64,000 bases of DNA from Occallatibacter gabretensis. GTDB lineage: Bacteria > Acidobacteriota > Terriglobia > Terriglobales > Acidobacteriaceae. Numbering within the stretch: the first letter of the stretch is position 1; each line of letters opens with the position of its first letter. Below are positions 34,867-44,233 of this stretch, in pieces. The stretch is from the NCBI RefSeq assembly GCF_001449115.1, contig NZ_LAIJ01000009.1:434001-498000 (forward strand). Direction: 5' to 3'. The notes beneath the pieces were generated by a model. That model made no database searches, had not been told where the DNA came from, and saw only the letters and a program-made list of their open reading frames with translations. The translations under genes and the position numbers were made by a program.

Positions 34867-35457
34867 TTACTTCAGTCCTTGGCTGGCGGCGGAGGTGGGG
34901 GTGCTGATTGGGCCGGTGGGGGCGGAGGGGCGATTTTCTGCGGAACGTGGCCCCTTTTCTCCCCCTCCGATGGTGGCACTTGCTGGTTGTTCATTTTTCC
35001 CTCCTGAAGTGGGTGCAGCGAGATTTTCCAGCGCGAAAACGGTCCAGGCAATAACCCCGAAAAAAAGCAACGCGACACAGAGATAGTTGCATAGTTCTGT
35101 CCAAGTGGCCCATCTATTTCCTAAGGGTTTTGCCTTTGGGTTACACATAAGATGTGCGCTTTCATCTATCCGAACCAAACAGGCTTTGTGGCTGAAGAGA
35201 AACGAGAGGATGACGGCGAGTAACCCCGCAGTGAAGCAAGCCCACGATATGCCAAGCCACTCGATGGTATATGCCTGCGGTTTTGGAGCAACATCCTTGA
35301 GGAACGCGACAGAAGCTCCGAAGACGGCTGCACCGAATGCAAGGATAGCCTGATCAAAAGTGCGAGAACTCTCGCGAGCAGCATCAACGAGGGCTTTTCG
35401 CTCCTCCATATGATGGGCGTGCTGCACTTTCGTGTAGGGAGTGATTTCTTCAGTCAT
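34867..35457 (-). CDS. three-TM membrane protein of the Thoeris-like operon
   Basis: 196 aa from the ATG at 35457 (MTEEITPYTK); the longer frame to 35520 lies partly inside the DUF2188 gene region and is not needed. The N-terminal 30 residues are His/Glu/Arg-rich. TM helices lie at about 34-54, 67-89 and 122-144. The C-terminal 50 residues are Ser/Thr/Pro/Gly-rich, and their DNA also encodes mini-gene a in another frame. I do not recognise a family. Because it sits in the TIR/Macro operon it could be an effector or a membrane partner; that is inference. Confidence 0.6.
   Translation of the reverse strand: MTEEITPYTKVQHAHHMEERKALVDAARESSRTFDQAILAFGAAVFGASVAFLKDVAPKPQAYTIEWLGISWACFTAGLLAVILSFLFSHKACLVRIDESAHLMCNPKAKPLGNRWATWTELCNYLCVALLFFGVIAWTVFALENLAAPTSGGKNEQPASATIGGGEKGPRSAENRPSAPTGPISTPTSAASQGLK
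34872..34994 (-). CDS. mini-gene a: 40-aa proline-rich protein nested in the preceding gene
   Basis: Starts ATG at 34994 with a strong AGGAGG (AGGAGGGAAAAATG). It reads MNNQQVPPSEGEKRGHVPQK, then IAPPPPPAQSAPPPPPPAKD. It lies entirely in another frame inside the 3' end of the three-TM gene (34867-35457). It shares the Gly-His/Tyr-Val-Pro-x and Pro-rich/basic tail with b, c and d. This best-supported start suggests the mini-genes are really translated. Confidence 0.5.
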   Translation of the reverse strand: MNNQQVPPSEGEKRGHVPQKIAPPPPPAQSAPPPPPPAKD

Positions 35458-35504
35458 AGACGCTCTCTTATGACTACGCTTTGCTTCCGACCTATACCGA
35501 GTCA

Positions 35505-35714
35505 TTACGCGCTGCGCCATTTATCCCGACCACCTCTAGGGGTGTTGCGTACCCGCTCAACGTCGGGACGATCGTTCGGGTTCAATTTCTTGGCATGTTC
35601 GATGGCTTCCTTCTGCGTATCGAATATGCCGCTCGCACGCGCAGCACCTTTGGCCTTCGTTCTGTACTTTCGATCCTCATCCTGCTCGACAAAATAATGC
35701 TTGTCTGTGGCCAC
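35505..35714 (-). CDS. DUF2188-like protein
   Basis: 69 aa with a GTG start at 35714, supported by AGGAGG six bases upstream. The pattern Lys-Ala-x-Gly-Ala-x-Arg-Ala-Ser-Gly-x-Phe-Asp-Thr-Gln-x-Glu-Ala-Ile-Glu-His-Ala matches DUF2188, which has an HTQxEAIxxA core. The C terminus is Arg/Asp-rich. It is in the operon 56 bases downstream of the TIR gene. DUF2188 proteins have no established function. Confidence 0.65.
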   Translation of the reverse strand: MATDKHYFVEQDEDRKYRTKAKGAARASGIFDTQKEAIEHAKKLNPNDRPDVERVRNTPRGGRDKWRSA

Positions 35715-35770
35715 TATCGCCCTCCTGAGTTTCGGCCTTAACTATGCGCATTTCTGTTGGCTTCGAACGA

Positions 35771-36328
35771 TTATCCAGCAATGCCCCAAGTCGAGTACGC
35801 GGCATTACTGTAGATAGTCAAACTTCCGCCTACAGGAAGGTTGTCGTGTGAAAATTGGCCTATCGCATCATTGATCGGCGCTTTCTTGAATGGGATATGA
35901 ATTGCACTCGCAGTGCCTGCCGCGATACGAGTCGCGAGTGCGAGTGGCCAGTAACTAGCCAGCGCATTTGGTTTGCGAATTGGGCCACTGAAAACTGTGT
36001 ATGCAACTATGATCGGGATCTTATATTGATCCACGGCTTGCTCAATTTCGAATGGCACCCAGTCTTTATCGTTCTTGGTTGTGTCTCCGATGATCAAGAC
36101 CATATTCTTCGAGTTGCACAGCCTTTCCTTTAGAGATTTGCGAAGGGTCTCCCGAAGGCTAGAGTCCCGAACAGCGCTAGCCTTGTCATGACTGTTGATC
36201 ATAGTGAATGAATCATCACCCTTTGCAGCCCATGCCTTCATCAAGTTGTAGTAGTCAATGTCCGTCTTACCTGGAATGTTGTTGCCATCAGCATGAAATG
36301 CAACATACGTACCATTGCGGTAGGCCAT
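35771..36328 (-). CDS. TIR-like (ThsB-type) NADase signalling protein
   Basis: 185 aa. It resembles the MTH538/DUF1863 TIR-like family of Thoeris ThsB: YVAFHADG (residues 8-15, first strand and loop), ETLRKSLKERL helix, NMVLIIGDTT strand (75-84), and WVPFEIEQAVD, where Glu94 or Glu96 is the candidate catalytic Glu. Relatives use NAD+ to make an ADP-ribose-based second messenger on phage sensing; this is family knowledge, not shown here. Ribosome site AAGGAG overlaps the stop of the Macro-like gene 6 bases upstream, so the two are coupled. Confidence 0.75.
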   Translation of the reverse strand: MAYRNGTYVAFHADGNNIPGKTDIDYYNLMKAWAAKGDDSFTMINSHDKASAVRDSSLRETLRKSLKERLCNSKNMVLIIGDTTKNDKDWVPFEIEQAVDQYKIPIIVAYTVFSGPIRKPNALASYWPLALATRIAAGTASAIHIPFKKAPINDAIGQFSHDNLPVGGSLTIYSNAAYSTWGIAG

Positions 36329-36334
36329 ATTTCG

Positions 36335-37228
36335 CTACTCCTTCCAATGTTCCGCTATTTCGCGAAGATCAACATCCTCAAACCTGCTTCGGTGAAGTAC
36401 TATCCGGATGACCTGAGTGATCTCACGCGATTTAGTTTCGGTGATTACTGACAGAATGATCAGATTGAGCAAGTCTCGTGTCGGCAGTCCCAATCCAGAC
36501 AGGCCGCCACCCACTAACGGGAGATTCACAGAGTGACCTCCAGATTCATCACGCGCTCGCTGCCACATACGGTATAAGGAGGCCCACATCCACTCCACGT
36601 TTGAGTATGCTTTGCAGGTTTTCGGTTCGGACTTGGCAAAAGCAAATACCAAGTATCGATCATGATTCACTTGGATCATCGCAGTGGTTCCAATTGGGTA
36701 ACACAATTTCTTACCCTCGATTTTCTCAATCGGAGTACCCTGAATTCCGTGAATTGCTAGCTCGGCTTCCACCTGCTTATCAAATGGTTCGGAATATCCT
36801 CCAAAACACTTTTGAAGGAAAATTCCGTGAAGACTTTTGTCCGACACGGGACGCCCAAGCTTACTGTCGAAGAATTCGTTCACGGAAATAATGCGAATGC
36901 CCTCTTGCTCGAACAGGTCTCCAAACAAGACTTCAATGACCGTGTTGCAATTTGCAACCTGAATTTTCGCCTTAGAAGGCTTCCACACTTTCCACAGTCC
37001 AAAAGCCAAACTGATTATGATTGCAAGCCAGAGTGCAAAAGGTCCCTCTATTTTGATCGAAGGGATGAACCGATCCACGCCCTTCACGATCGTGAAAAGC
37101 ACGCTGAAGGCAGTGAAGCAATACCCAACCGTCTTAGCAGGATGGTGGGTTATGCCGTGCCACAAATCTTTCAGAGACTGCACTTGTGTTCGCTCCTGCA
37201 TCCAATCAATCGACGCAGGGTAGGGCAT
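36335..37228 (-). CDS. two-TM Macro/DUF6430-type effector (type II ThsA-like)
   Basis: 297 aa. Two TM helices (about residues 33-52 and 63-82) are followed by a DUF6430/Macro-like domain: GDLFEQEG (103-110), VNEFFD (116-121), SLHG (132-135), and PLVGGGLSGLGLP (236-250), the Macro ligand loop. This layout is that of type II Thoeris ThsA, where the Macro domain binds a nucleotide signal from the TIR protein and the TM part disrupts the membrane. Codon use is AT-richer than the flanking genes. It is the first gene of the minus-strand island operon. Confidence 0.75.
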   Translation of the reverse strand: MPYPASIDWMQERTQVQSLKDLWHGITHHPAKTVGYCFTAFSVLFTIVKGVDRFIPSIKIEGPFALWLAIIISLAFGLWKVWKPSKAKIQVANCNTVIEVLFGDLFEQEGIRIISVNEFFDSKLGRPVSDKSLHGIFLQKCFGGYSEPFDKQVEAELAIHGIQGTPIEKIEGKKLCYPIGTTAMIQVNHDRYLVFAFAKSEPKTCKAYSNVEWMWASLYRMWQRARDESGGHSVNLPLVGGGLSGLGLPTRDLLNLIILSVITETKSREITQVIRIVLHRSRFEDVDLREIAEHWKE

Positions 37229-37729
37229 TTGCCCTTTGGGCGTATGGATTGAACGCTTATTTAGTTGGCGATTGGATCAATTGTCGGTCCGCATTGCCTT
37301 GAATTGCAATGTGAAAAATAGAGATTATTGGTCATTGTGAATAAGACACGACATTACTAAAGTCCAATACCCTTTCGTACCGTCCCACCCCATCAGATAA
37401 TTTGCATGCAATTAACCCCGAATATGCTTTACTCATAATCAGCAGAAGAAAAACCACGGCCCGAATCCCCAACGGATTCGGGCCGTTTCATTTTCCAGAT
37501 CAGTTTCAGGCTCGCATCGAGGATAACTATGGCTTCTCTATCGACAGCTTTTCCGCCTTTTATCTATAACCCTTGTCCCTCGCAACCGGGCAGCAAAGCT
37601 GCACAGTTGCGAAATGAAGATCGCATAAAGATTCCGCCGGAAACTGTGCAACCGCCCGCAATCAACACAAATCAAACCACTTCGCCAGCACAGCCGCACA
37701 GGATAACTCCTGCAATTCGCCAAAAAACC
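37229..37729. other. AT-rich spacer between island operon and glgC
   Basis: About 500 bases. The bidirectional-looking hairpin at 37446-37497 is the only clear feature. The part between 37229 and 37440 is AT-rich and should contain the promoter of the Thoeris-like operon. Open frames in 37500-37720 are shadows of no convincing gene. Confidence 0.5.
37446..37497. terminator. bidirectional hairpin terminator
   Basis: A 12-bp stem, CGGCCCGAATCC / GGATTCGGGCCG, loop CCAAC (37457-37485). A T-tract follows on both strands (TTTCATTTT on +; GGTTTTTCTTC on -). On the minus strand it probably ends glgC transcription, about 245 bases past the stop. Confidence 0.75.
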
Positions 37730-38983
<1,254 letters not shown>

Positions 38984-39103
38984 TCCTGTTATCCCCGCTT
39001 TTGATCTGTGCTTCCTCCAGCGCTCGAGGGCAATTCCGTCCCCAAAGAGCGCTGAACGGCTAACGATAGCACATGGAGATACAGGCTGGCGTGAACCGCG
39101 CTG

Positions 39104-39145
39104 TATTGAAACAGGAACGCCGCAAGCACGGTGCTCGCGGCGTTC
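39104..39145 (-). terminator. hairpin terminator of the outer-membrane barrel gene
   Basis: GAACGCCGC ... GCGGCGTTC with inner AGCAC/GTGCT pairing; on the minus strand it is followed by CTGTTTCAA. It lies 25 bases after the stop of the gene at 39170. Confidence 0.55.
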
Positions 39146-39169
39146 GCAGACTCAGCTTGAATGCCGGCC

Positions 39170-39916
39170 TTAGCGCTTCTTCTTGAACTTGTATTGCATT
39201 CCCACGGATATGCCGAAGTTCCAGTTGTTGTGTCCGCCGGAAGAGGAGATGTTCGTCGAGTAGTCGGTCGAGTAGCGTGTATACAGCGCATCGGGGGTAA
39301 TCCGGAAGACCCACTGCGGCGAGCGGTTCAGGTCAAGATGTCCGCCGAAGATGACCGCCGGGGCAACCTGGTTGTTGTAGAAGCCCACGTCTTTCGGCGG
39401 GTGGCCGTTCAGGTCCTTCTCGAAGTCGCCGTAAGCACCCCCCCCCAGCACGTGAAGAATAATATCGCCATGCTTGTTGTGGGGACCGAGCCACTCAGGA
39501 CCTGCGGCAAACATGTATTCCGCGACAAACGGCCCATTGATGCTATCTGTATTGGGCGCGGCGCCGCTGGTGCCCAGGTAAGCGCGGCCCGTGCCTTCCA
39601 GGCCCAGGCGCCGGGTAAGCCAGTAGCTGCCGCTCACATCCAGTCCGCCTAAGTTTGCACCCTCGGTCAGGATGGGTCCGGCATGGATATGCCCATAGGC
39701 CGCGCCGACTGAAAGATCATAGCGGTTGTCGTAACGCACGCCCGCGAGCGGATCAACCGTAATGTAGGCCGGCTGAGGAGCGCTGACCGAAGGCTGCTGC
39801 ACCGCGGGAGAAGAAGAGGAAGACGACTGGGCCGAGGCCGTAACCGTCAGCGCCGCGCAGAGCATAAGCCCGGCTACGGCATTCAGGGCAAAAGAACGTA
39901 CTTGGAAATGCATCAT
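39170..39916 (-). CDS. outer membrane beta-barrel protein
   Basis: 248 aa from the ATG at 39916; the next codon is also Met. An N-terminal signal peptide (about residues 1-28, ending ASA-QS) is followed by a Ser/Gln/Pro linker and alternating beta strands typical of an OmpA/OmpW-like barrel (YDLSVGAAYGHIHAG, FGISVGMQYKFKKK). The final strand ends in aromatic/Lys residues. Role unknown. Confidence 0.75.
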   Translation of the reverse strand: MMHFQVRSFALNAVAGLMLCAALTVTASAQSSSSSSPAVQQPSVSAPQPAYITVDPLAGVRYDNRYDLSVGAAYGHIHAGPILTEGANLGGLDVSGSYWLTRRLGLEGTGRAYLGTSGAAPNTDSINGPFVAEYMFAAGPEWLGPHNKHGDIILHVLGGGAYGDFEKDLNGHPPKDVGFYNNQVAPAVIFGGHLDLNRSPQWVFRITPDALYTRYSTDYSTNISSSGGHNNWNFGISVGMQYKFKKKR

Positions 39917-39982
39917 TTTAAGATTACAGGACCGCGCCAAGGAGGGACAATGTGCGGCAAGGAGTTTGACCGTCATTTGTGC

Positions 39983-40687
39983 TTAAGGCGAGCAGGAATC
40001 CGCCCACCGGGCGTAAAGCAAATACCGCACCGTCTTGGTTACCTCGGAGCTGGTAACAGCCCAGCCCGGCGCTGGTTCGGGATCCGGACCTAACTCTGGA
40101 GCGCCATGCCCGCGCCAGTCAATTGCCAGCTCGTGCGGCAGATTGTTGAAGATGATTCCCGCCCGCGGCAGGTGGTAGTTGCTTGTAATCACCTCTGCCG
40201 AGCGCCAGCCGTTCTGCTTCATGATCCGCGCCGAGTAGCAGGCATTGTCAATTGTGCTCAGGGCTCGCGGCTCCAGCACAATGGCCGATTGCGGCACTCC
40301 CTGCGCGCGGGCCACGCGGGCCATCGATTCAGCCTCGATGATGTGGTTGTGCGCCGAACCTCCGGTCAGGATCAGCCGGGGAGCCACGCCCCGTTCATAT
40401 TCATGGACGCCCTCGGTTACCCTTGCCAGTTGCTCCGGTGTCGGGTTGCCGTCGTTGTCCGCTGGATAGCCGAGTACGATAATGGCGTCAAAATGCGTGG
40501 CCGCCGTGTTGCTTTTGGGCGCAAATACACGCGCCAGGACTGCCCAGACCAGGAAAACTACCACCGCCAGCGCGCCGAGCGCAATCCAGCGGAGAAAGCG
40601 GGGCTGGAACCCGCGCCGTGCCGTGCCGCGCCGCGATGGACGCCGTTTGGGAGCCTGCCTTGCGAGTTGCCGTGGTTGGGGAGTCAA
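39983..40687 (-). CDS. YdcF/DUF218 family protein
   Basis: 234 aa, apparently starting at TTG (40687), with GGAGAGG nine bases upstream; no ATG lies nearby. An Arg/Pro-rich cytoplasmic head and one TM helix (about residues 33-52) precede a DUF218 domain: AIIVLGYPADNDGNPTPEQL, LILTGGSAHNHIIEAESM, AEVITSNYHLPRA. Relatives (YdcF, SanA, ElyC) act in envelope or polysaccharide metabolism. Substrate unknown. Confidence 0.8.
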   Translation of the reverse strand: MTPQPRQLARQAPKRRPSRRGTARRGFQPRFLRWIALGALAVVVFLVWAVLARVFAPKSNTAATHFDAIIVLGYPADNDGNPTPEQLARVTEGVHEYERGVAPRLILTGGSAHNHIIEAESMARVARAQGVPQSAIVLEPRALSTIDNACYSARIMKQNGWRSAEVITSNYHLPRAGIIFNNLPHELAIDWRGHGAPELGPDPEPAPGWAVTSSEVTKTVRYLLYARWADSCSP

Positions 40688-40689
40688 AA

Positions 40690-40732
40690 CAAAAAGCCTC
40701 TCCCTCCACTTTATCTTGCGGAGAAAGAGGCT
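40690..40732 (-). terminator. Rho-independent terminator after the nitroreductase gene
   Basis: On the minus strand AGCCTCT ... CTCC ... GGAG ... AGAGGCT followed by TTTTTGTTTT. The T-tract runs into the start of the YdcF gene, whose ribosome site is the right arm of this hairpin. Confidence 0.7.
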
Positions 40733-40750
40733 GTATCAATACGTCACTGC

Positions 40751-41368
40751 TTAGCTGAGTTTCAGTGCCTCGCCCCATCCGTCAAACACAAACTCGCTCA
40801 GTTCCTTGCGCTTGCGTGGGGTGATTTCCTGCTCCTGCTGACGCTCATTCAGAAGCGAGGGATCGCCCTGGTGGCCGAGGGCTATGGCTGCGCCGAGATG
40901 ATATTCCGCAGGGATGCCGAAGAGCTGTCGCGCTTTGTCGCGATCATAGCCGCCCATCTGGTGAGCTGCGAGGCCGAGGTCTGCCGCCTGAAGGACGAGC
41001 ATGGCGGCAGACTGACCGAGGTCATATACAGCGGCCCCGTTTGTCGAGCCTTTCGAGTTGATGGTATTGGCGAGACCGATCATGAGCACCGGAGCGCGGC
41101 CCGCCCAGGCCTGATTGCCTTCAAAGAGCGAGCTGAATATCTTGTCGTAGGTCTCGTTGCCTTTGCGGCCAACGATATACCGCCACGGCTGCTCATTTGC
41201 CGATGAGGCCGACCAGCGCACGGCTTCGAATATCTTTTTCAGGTCGGCATCACTCACTAGCTTGTCGGCATAGGCACGGGGACTCCAGCGGTGCAGCGCC
41301 GCCGGGATTACCCCTTCGACGGCAGGGGCCTGTTTCAGCTGATTTGCTTCACCTGCGGAAAGAGTCAT
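40751..41368 (-). CDS. nitroreductase family protein
   Basis: 205 aa flavoprotein fold. RWSPRAYADKLVSDADLKKIFEAVRWSASSANEQPWRY is the FMN-binding N-terminal region; the Gly-Gln-Ser-Ala-Ala-Met-Leu-Val and LGHQGDPSLL segments are typical. It reduces nitro or quinone substrates with NAD(P)H; actual substrate unknown. Divergent from the alginate lyase gene. Confidence 0.85.
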   Translation of the reverse strand: MTLSAGEANQLKQAPAVEGVIPAALHRWSPRAYADKLVSDADLKKIFEAVRWSASSANEQPWRYIVGRKGNETYDKIFSSLFEGNQAWAGRAPVLMIGLANTINSKGSTNGAAVYDLGQSAAMLVLQAADLGLAAHQMGGYDRDKARQLFGIPAEYHLGAAIALGHQGDPSLLNERQQEQEITPRKRKELSEFVFDGWGEALKLS

Positions 41369-41506
41369 ATAAAAAATTACTCCTGATCTAAAAAGTGCTC
41401 TGAAAATTGAAAGCTCGCATTTGCTTGGATTGCTCGGGCGTCGCCAGGGATTCCGAAAACCACGCGGCCTTTCTTTCCTGCTGGCCGTCCATTCAATTGG
41501 CCTGAG

Positions 41507-42553
41507 ATGAAGCCCTTTGTTCTATTTCTGACTGTATCTTTAATTGCGCCTGTGTGTCTCGCCGCAGCCGACGCCAGACTCCAGTCGCCTTGGGACAACC
41601 GTCCCATAACTCTGACAGATGCCCCTTACAACTGCCCCGAGCTGCCGCAGCTCACAAAGACCATCGATGCCGAGGGCTACTACATCGACGCGAACCACTC
41701 CGTCATCGATCCCGCCAAAAGGAAAGCCGAAGAAGACGCCACGGCAGGGCCGACGCACCTGGGCCAGTTCGTCACGCAAGCTGCGGACGCTTATCTGGGC
41801 AAAGGCAGCCGCGCCGCCGTCACCTGCGCTTACAGCCTGCTTACTGCCGCTGCGCAAGAAGACGCCATGACCGGCGTTCAGCCCACTGGCCAGTCCCATT
41901 ACGTGCAGAAATGGCTGCTCGCTGGAACCGGAATGGCCTATCTTAAAATCCGCAACACCGGCGTGGGGACGCCCGATCAGGACAAGGCGATCCAGAAGTG
42001 GTTTGAGAAGATCGCCGGGCGTGTGCGCGATTACGTCGACGGCAAGCGCCACGATCCGCACAGCGATGCCTGGAACAATCATGGCTACTGGTCCGGTCTT
42101 GCCGTTGCCGCTGCCGGAATCGCCAACAACAACACGAACGATCTCCGCTGGGGCATCTCCGCAGGCAAGACCGGCATTGATGAGATTGGCCCCTCCGGCG
42201 TGCTGCCCCGTGAGCTGGAGCGGGCCGGCATGGCGCTCCATTACCACCTTTACGCGCTGGCGCCACTGGTCATGCTGGCTGAGCTGGGCCGCGTAAACGG
42301 CATCGATCTTTACAGCGAAAATCACAACGGCATTCAGCGGCTGGCGCAGCGATGCGAGGCCGGTCTGCAGCATCCGGAGATTTTTCAGAAATCCACTGGA
42401 GTGCCGCAAAACATGCCCAGCAAAATCTCCGGAGCTGATATTGGCTGGGCTGTGCCTTATGTAAAGCACTACCCCGATCCGCAGCTCTCTGCATGGATTG
42501 CCCAGGCCGAAACGACGCGCTTCTGGCAGTGGGGCGGCCTGCCGCCGGAATAG
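41507..42553 (+). CDS. alginate lyase (PL5-like) family protein
   Basis: 348 aa with a signal peptide (about residues 1-20). It matches polysaccharide lyase family 5 (AlgL): the catalytic NNHGYWSG segment (around residues 190-200) and the ERAGMALHYHLYAL region (around 240-255) with the neutralising/catalytic His and Arg. An alpha/alpha-toroid is expected. It cleaves mannuronate-rich alginate by beta-elimination. Whether it acts on an own or an external polymer is unclear. Confidence 0.85.
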   Translation: MKPFVLFLTVSLIAPVCLAAADARLQSPWDNRPITLTDAPYNCPELPQLTKTIDAEGYYIDANHSVIDPAKRKAEEDATAGPTHLGQFVTQAADAYLGKGSRAAVTCAYSLLTAAAQEDAMTGVQPTGQSHYVQKWLLAGTGMAYLKIRNTGVGTPDQDKAIQKWFEKIAGRVRDYVDGKRHDPHSDAWNNHGYWSGLAVAAAGIANNNTNDLRWGISAGKTGIDEIGPSGVLPRELERAGMALHYHLYALAPLVMLAELGRVNGIDLYSENHNGIQRLAQRCEAGLQHPEIFQKSTGVPQNMPSKISGADIGWAVPYVKHYPDPQLSAWIAQAETTRFWQWGGLPPE

Positions 42554-42703
42554 GACTGCCCAGTACGAGAATCGCTTTCAATCCGCATCAGGTTCTCAGG
42601 TCATTCGCAGCTTGGGCTTTTACGTCGAGAAGAACGTTGTGACCTTCCTGGAAGGGACTCGTCTACAATCATCTCGTTCCCAACGATTATTTGAGGAAGA
42701 AAC

Positions 42704-43669
42704 ATGATTGTTCTATCTCGAATCGCTTGCCTGCTTGCCGTGTTTGCGCCCATGACTGTGCTTGCACAGACCGCTTCGCTGCCGACCGTTCAGATTTTTG
42801 CCCCAGGCGTGATTTCCGGGCCGGCGAATGACGGGTCTCCTGCTTTCTCTCTAGACGGAAAGACGCTGTTTTTTACGCGCTACGCGGCGCACTGGAGCGT
42901 GATTCTGGAGTCGCATCTGATCAACGGTGAGTGGAGTGAGCCAGTAGTGGCCCCGTTCTCCGGTCAGTGGCCCGACTCCTCGCCAACGTGGTCTCCCGAT
43001 GGCAAGTACATCGTCTTCGTAACCACGCGGCCCAAGGTTCCGCTGAAGGAGATGCCAAAGGCCGGCGAGCCCATTCCGGGAATCGCTTCAAATTTGTGGC
43101 GCGTGGACAGGATTACGACGGGGTGGTCAGAGCCGGTTCGGCTGCCCGATGAGGTGAATATCACAGACGCGATCTTCAAGCCCAGCGTTGCCGCGAACGG
43201 AGATGTGTTTATCACAGTCATTGGACCGGGAGAGGCAAAGGCGATTTATCTTTCGCTGATGCGGAATGGATCGTATCAGCGCGCGACGCTATTGCCTATC
43301 AGCGATGGGTCCAAACTCGATGTGGACCCGGAGGTCGCCCCGGACGAGTCGTTCCTGATTTTCAGCTCCGGCGGAAGAGTCGCGGGAGATCCGCATGAAC
43401 GCCTGTTCCTGGTGAAGCGGGAGGGCGACCATTGGGGCGCTCCAACGATGATTCGCTACCAGAACGATGTCACCAAATACGGCCCGTCCACGGACAACGA
43501 ACCGAAGCTTGGGCGTGACGGAGTGACGCTGTACTTTTCAAGCGATCGGACAGAAGCCACGCATTTCCCTCGAACAAAAGCGCAGGCCGACGAGGATCTC
43601 AAACGCCTGAACCGCTGGGACAACAGCAACTCCAACGTCTGGATGATCAATCTCAAAGGATTGATTTAA
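42704..43669 (+). CDS. secreted TolB-like beta-propeller protein (PD40 repeats)
   Basis: 321 aa with a signal peptide (about residues 1-20). Several PD40/WD40-like repeats: DGSPAFSLDGKTLFFTR, DSSPTWSPDGKYIVFVTT, ESFLIFSSGG. Fold is a periplasmic beta propeller. Probable binding or scaffold role; no active site. It stands alone, convergent to the sigma/anti-sigma operon. Confidence 0.8.
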   Translation: MIVLSRIACLLAVFAPMTVLAQTASLPTVQIFAPGVISGPANDGSPAFSLDGKTLFFTRYAAHWSVILESHLINGEWSEPVVAPFSGQWPDSSPTWSPDGKYIVFVTTRPKVPLKEMPKAGEPIPGIASNLWRVDRITTGWSEPVRLPDEVNITDAIFKPSVAANGDVFITVIGPGEAKAIYLSLMRNGSYQRATLLPISDGSKLDVDPEVAPDESFLIFSSGGRVAGDPHERLFLVKREGDHWGAPTMIRYQNDVTKYGPSTDNEPKLGRDGVTLYFSSDRTEATHFPRTKAQADEDLKRLNRWDNSNSNVWMINLKGLI

Positions 43670-43723
43670 ACGCGATCTATTGCACCGCCTATCCATTCGG
43701 CGGATTGCCGCTGGCGTAGGTTT

Positions 43724-44233
43724 TCAGCGTTCTTCTGAAGCCTTGTATACGAACACGCCGCCCATCACCGCCAGCGCGGCAATCGTCAGCAGCACCAGCC
43801 AGGGAGCCGGCGTATTCTGCCACGTTTCGGGTAGCATGGCTGAAATGTGAAGCGCCGAGGGCAACTCCGCCACAGGTTTGATCCAGCCTGAACCGGAGCG
43901 GCCGGCGAGAGCAAGACACGCCAATATGGCTATAACGCCGAGCACGACGGCGAAGACCTGCGCTGCCACCATGGGACGGTTAACCTGCTTCAGAGCCGCA
44001 TTCCGCTTGCGCAACTGCGCTCTCCACCACAACACTCCAGGCGATTCCAGCCGCGCCATGGCCGAAGCCACAACGCGCTCCTTCTGAAAGGCCTGCGCAA
44101 CGGCAGTCAGATCGCGGCAGGAGGCGCACTCAGTCACATGCACGCGCATCTCCGCCGGAGCCAGGCCGGGCCACTGCCCACGCTTGAGCAGCTCGGCCAC
44201 ATCCTTTTCGTGGCTGCAACTTCGTATGGTCAT
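43724..44233 (-). CDS. anti-sigma factor (zinc-finger type)
   Basis: 169 aa. The anti-sigma zinc pattern HVTECASCRDL (about residues 30-40) is intact, and one TM helix (about 92-112) is followed by a second (about 145-163). It overlaps the sigma stop by 4 bases (ATGA), so it is coupled. Probably holds the sigma factor at the membrane. Confidence 0.8.
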   Translation of the reverse strand: MTIRSCSHEKDVAELLKRGQWPGLAPAEMRVHVTECASCRDLTAVAQAFQKERVVASAMARLESPGVLWWRAQLRKRNAALKQVNRPMVAAQVFAVVLGVIAILACLALAGRSGSGWIKPVAELPSALHISAMLPETWQNTPAPWLVLLTIAALAVMGGVFVYKASEER

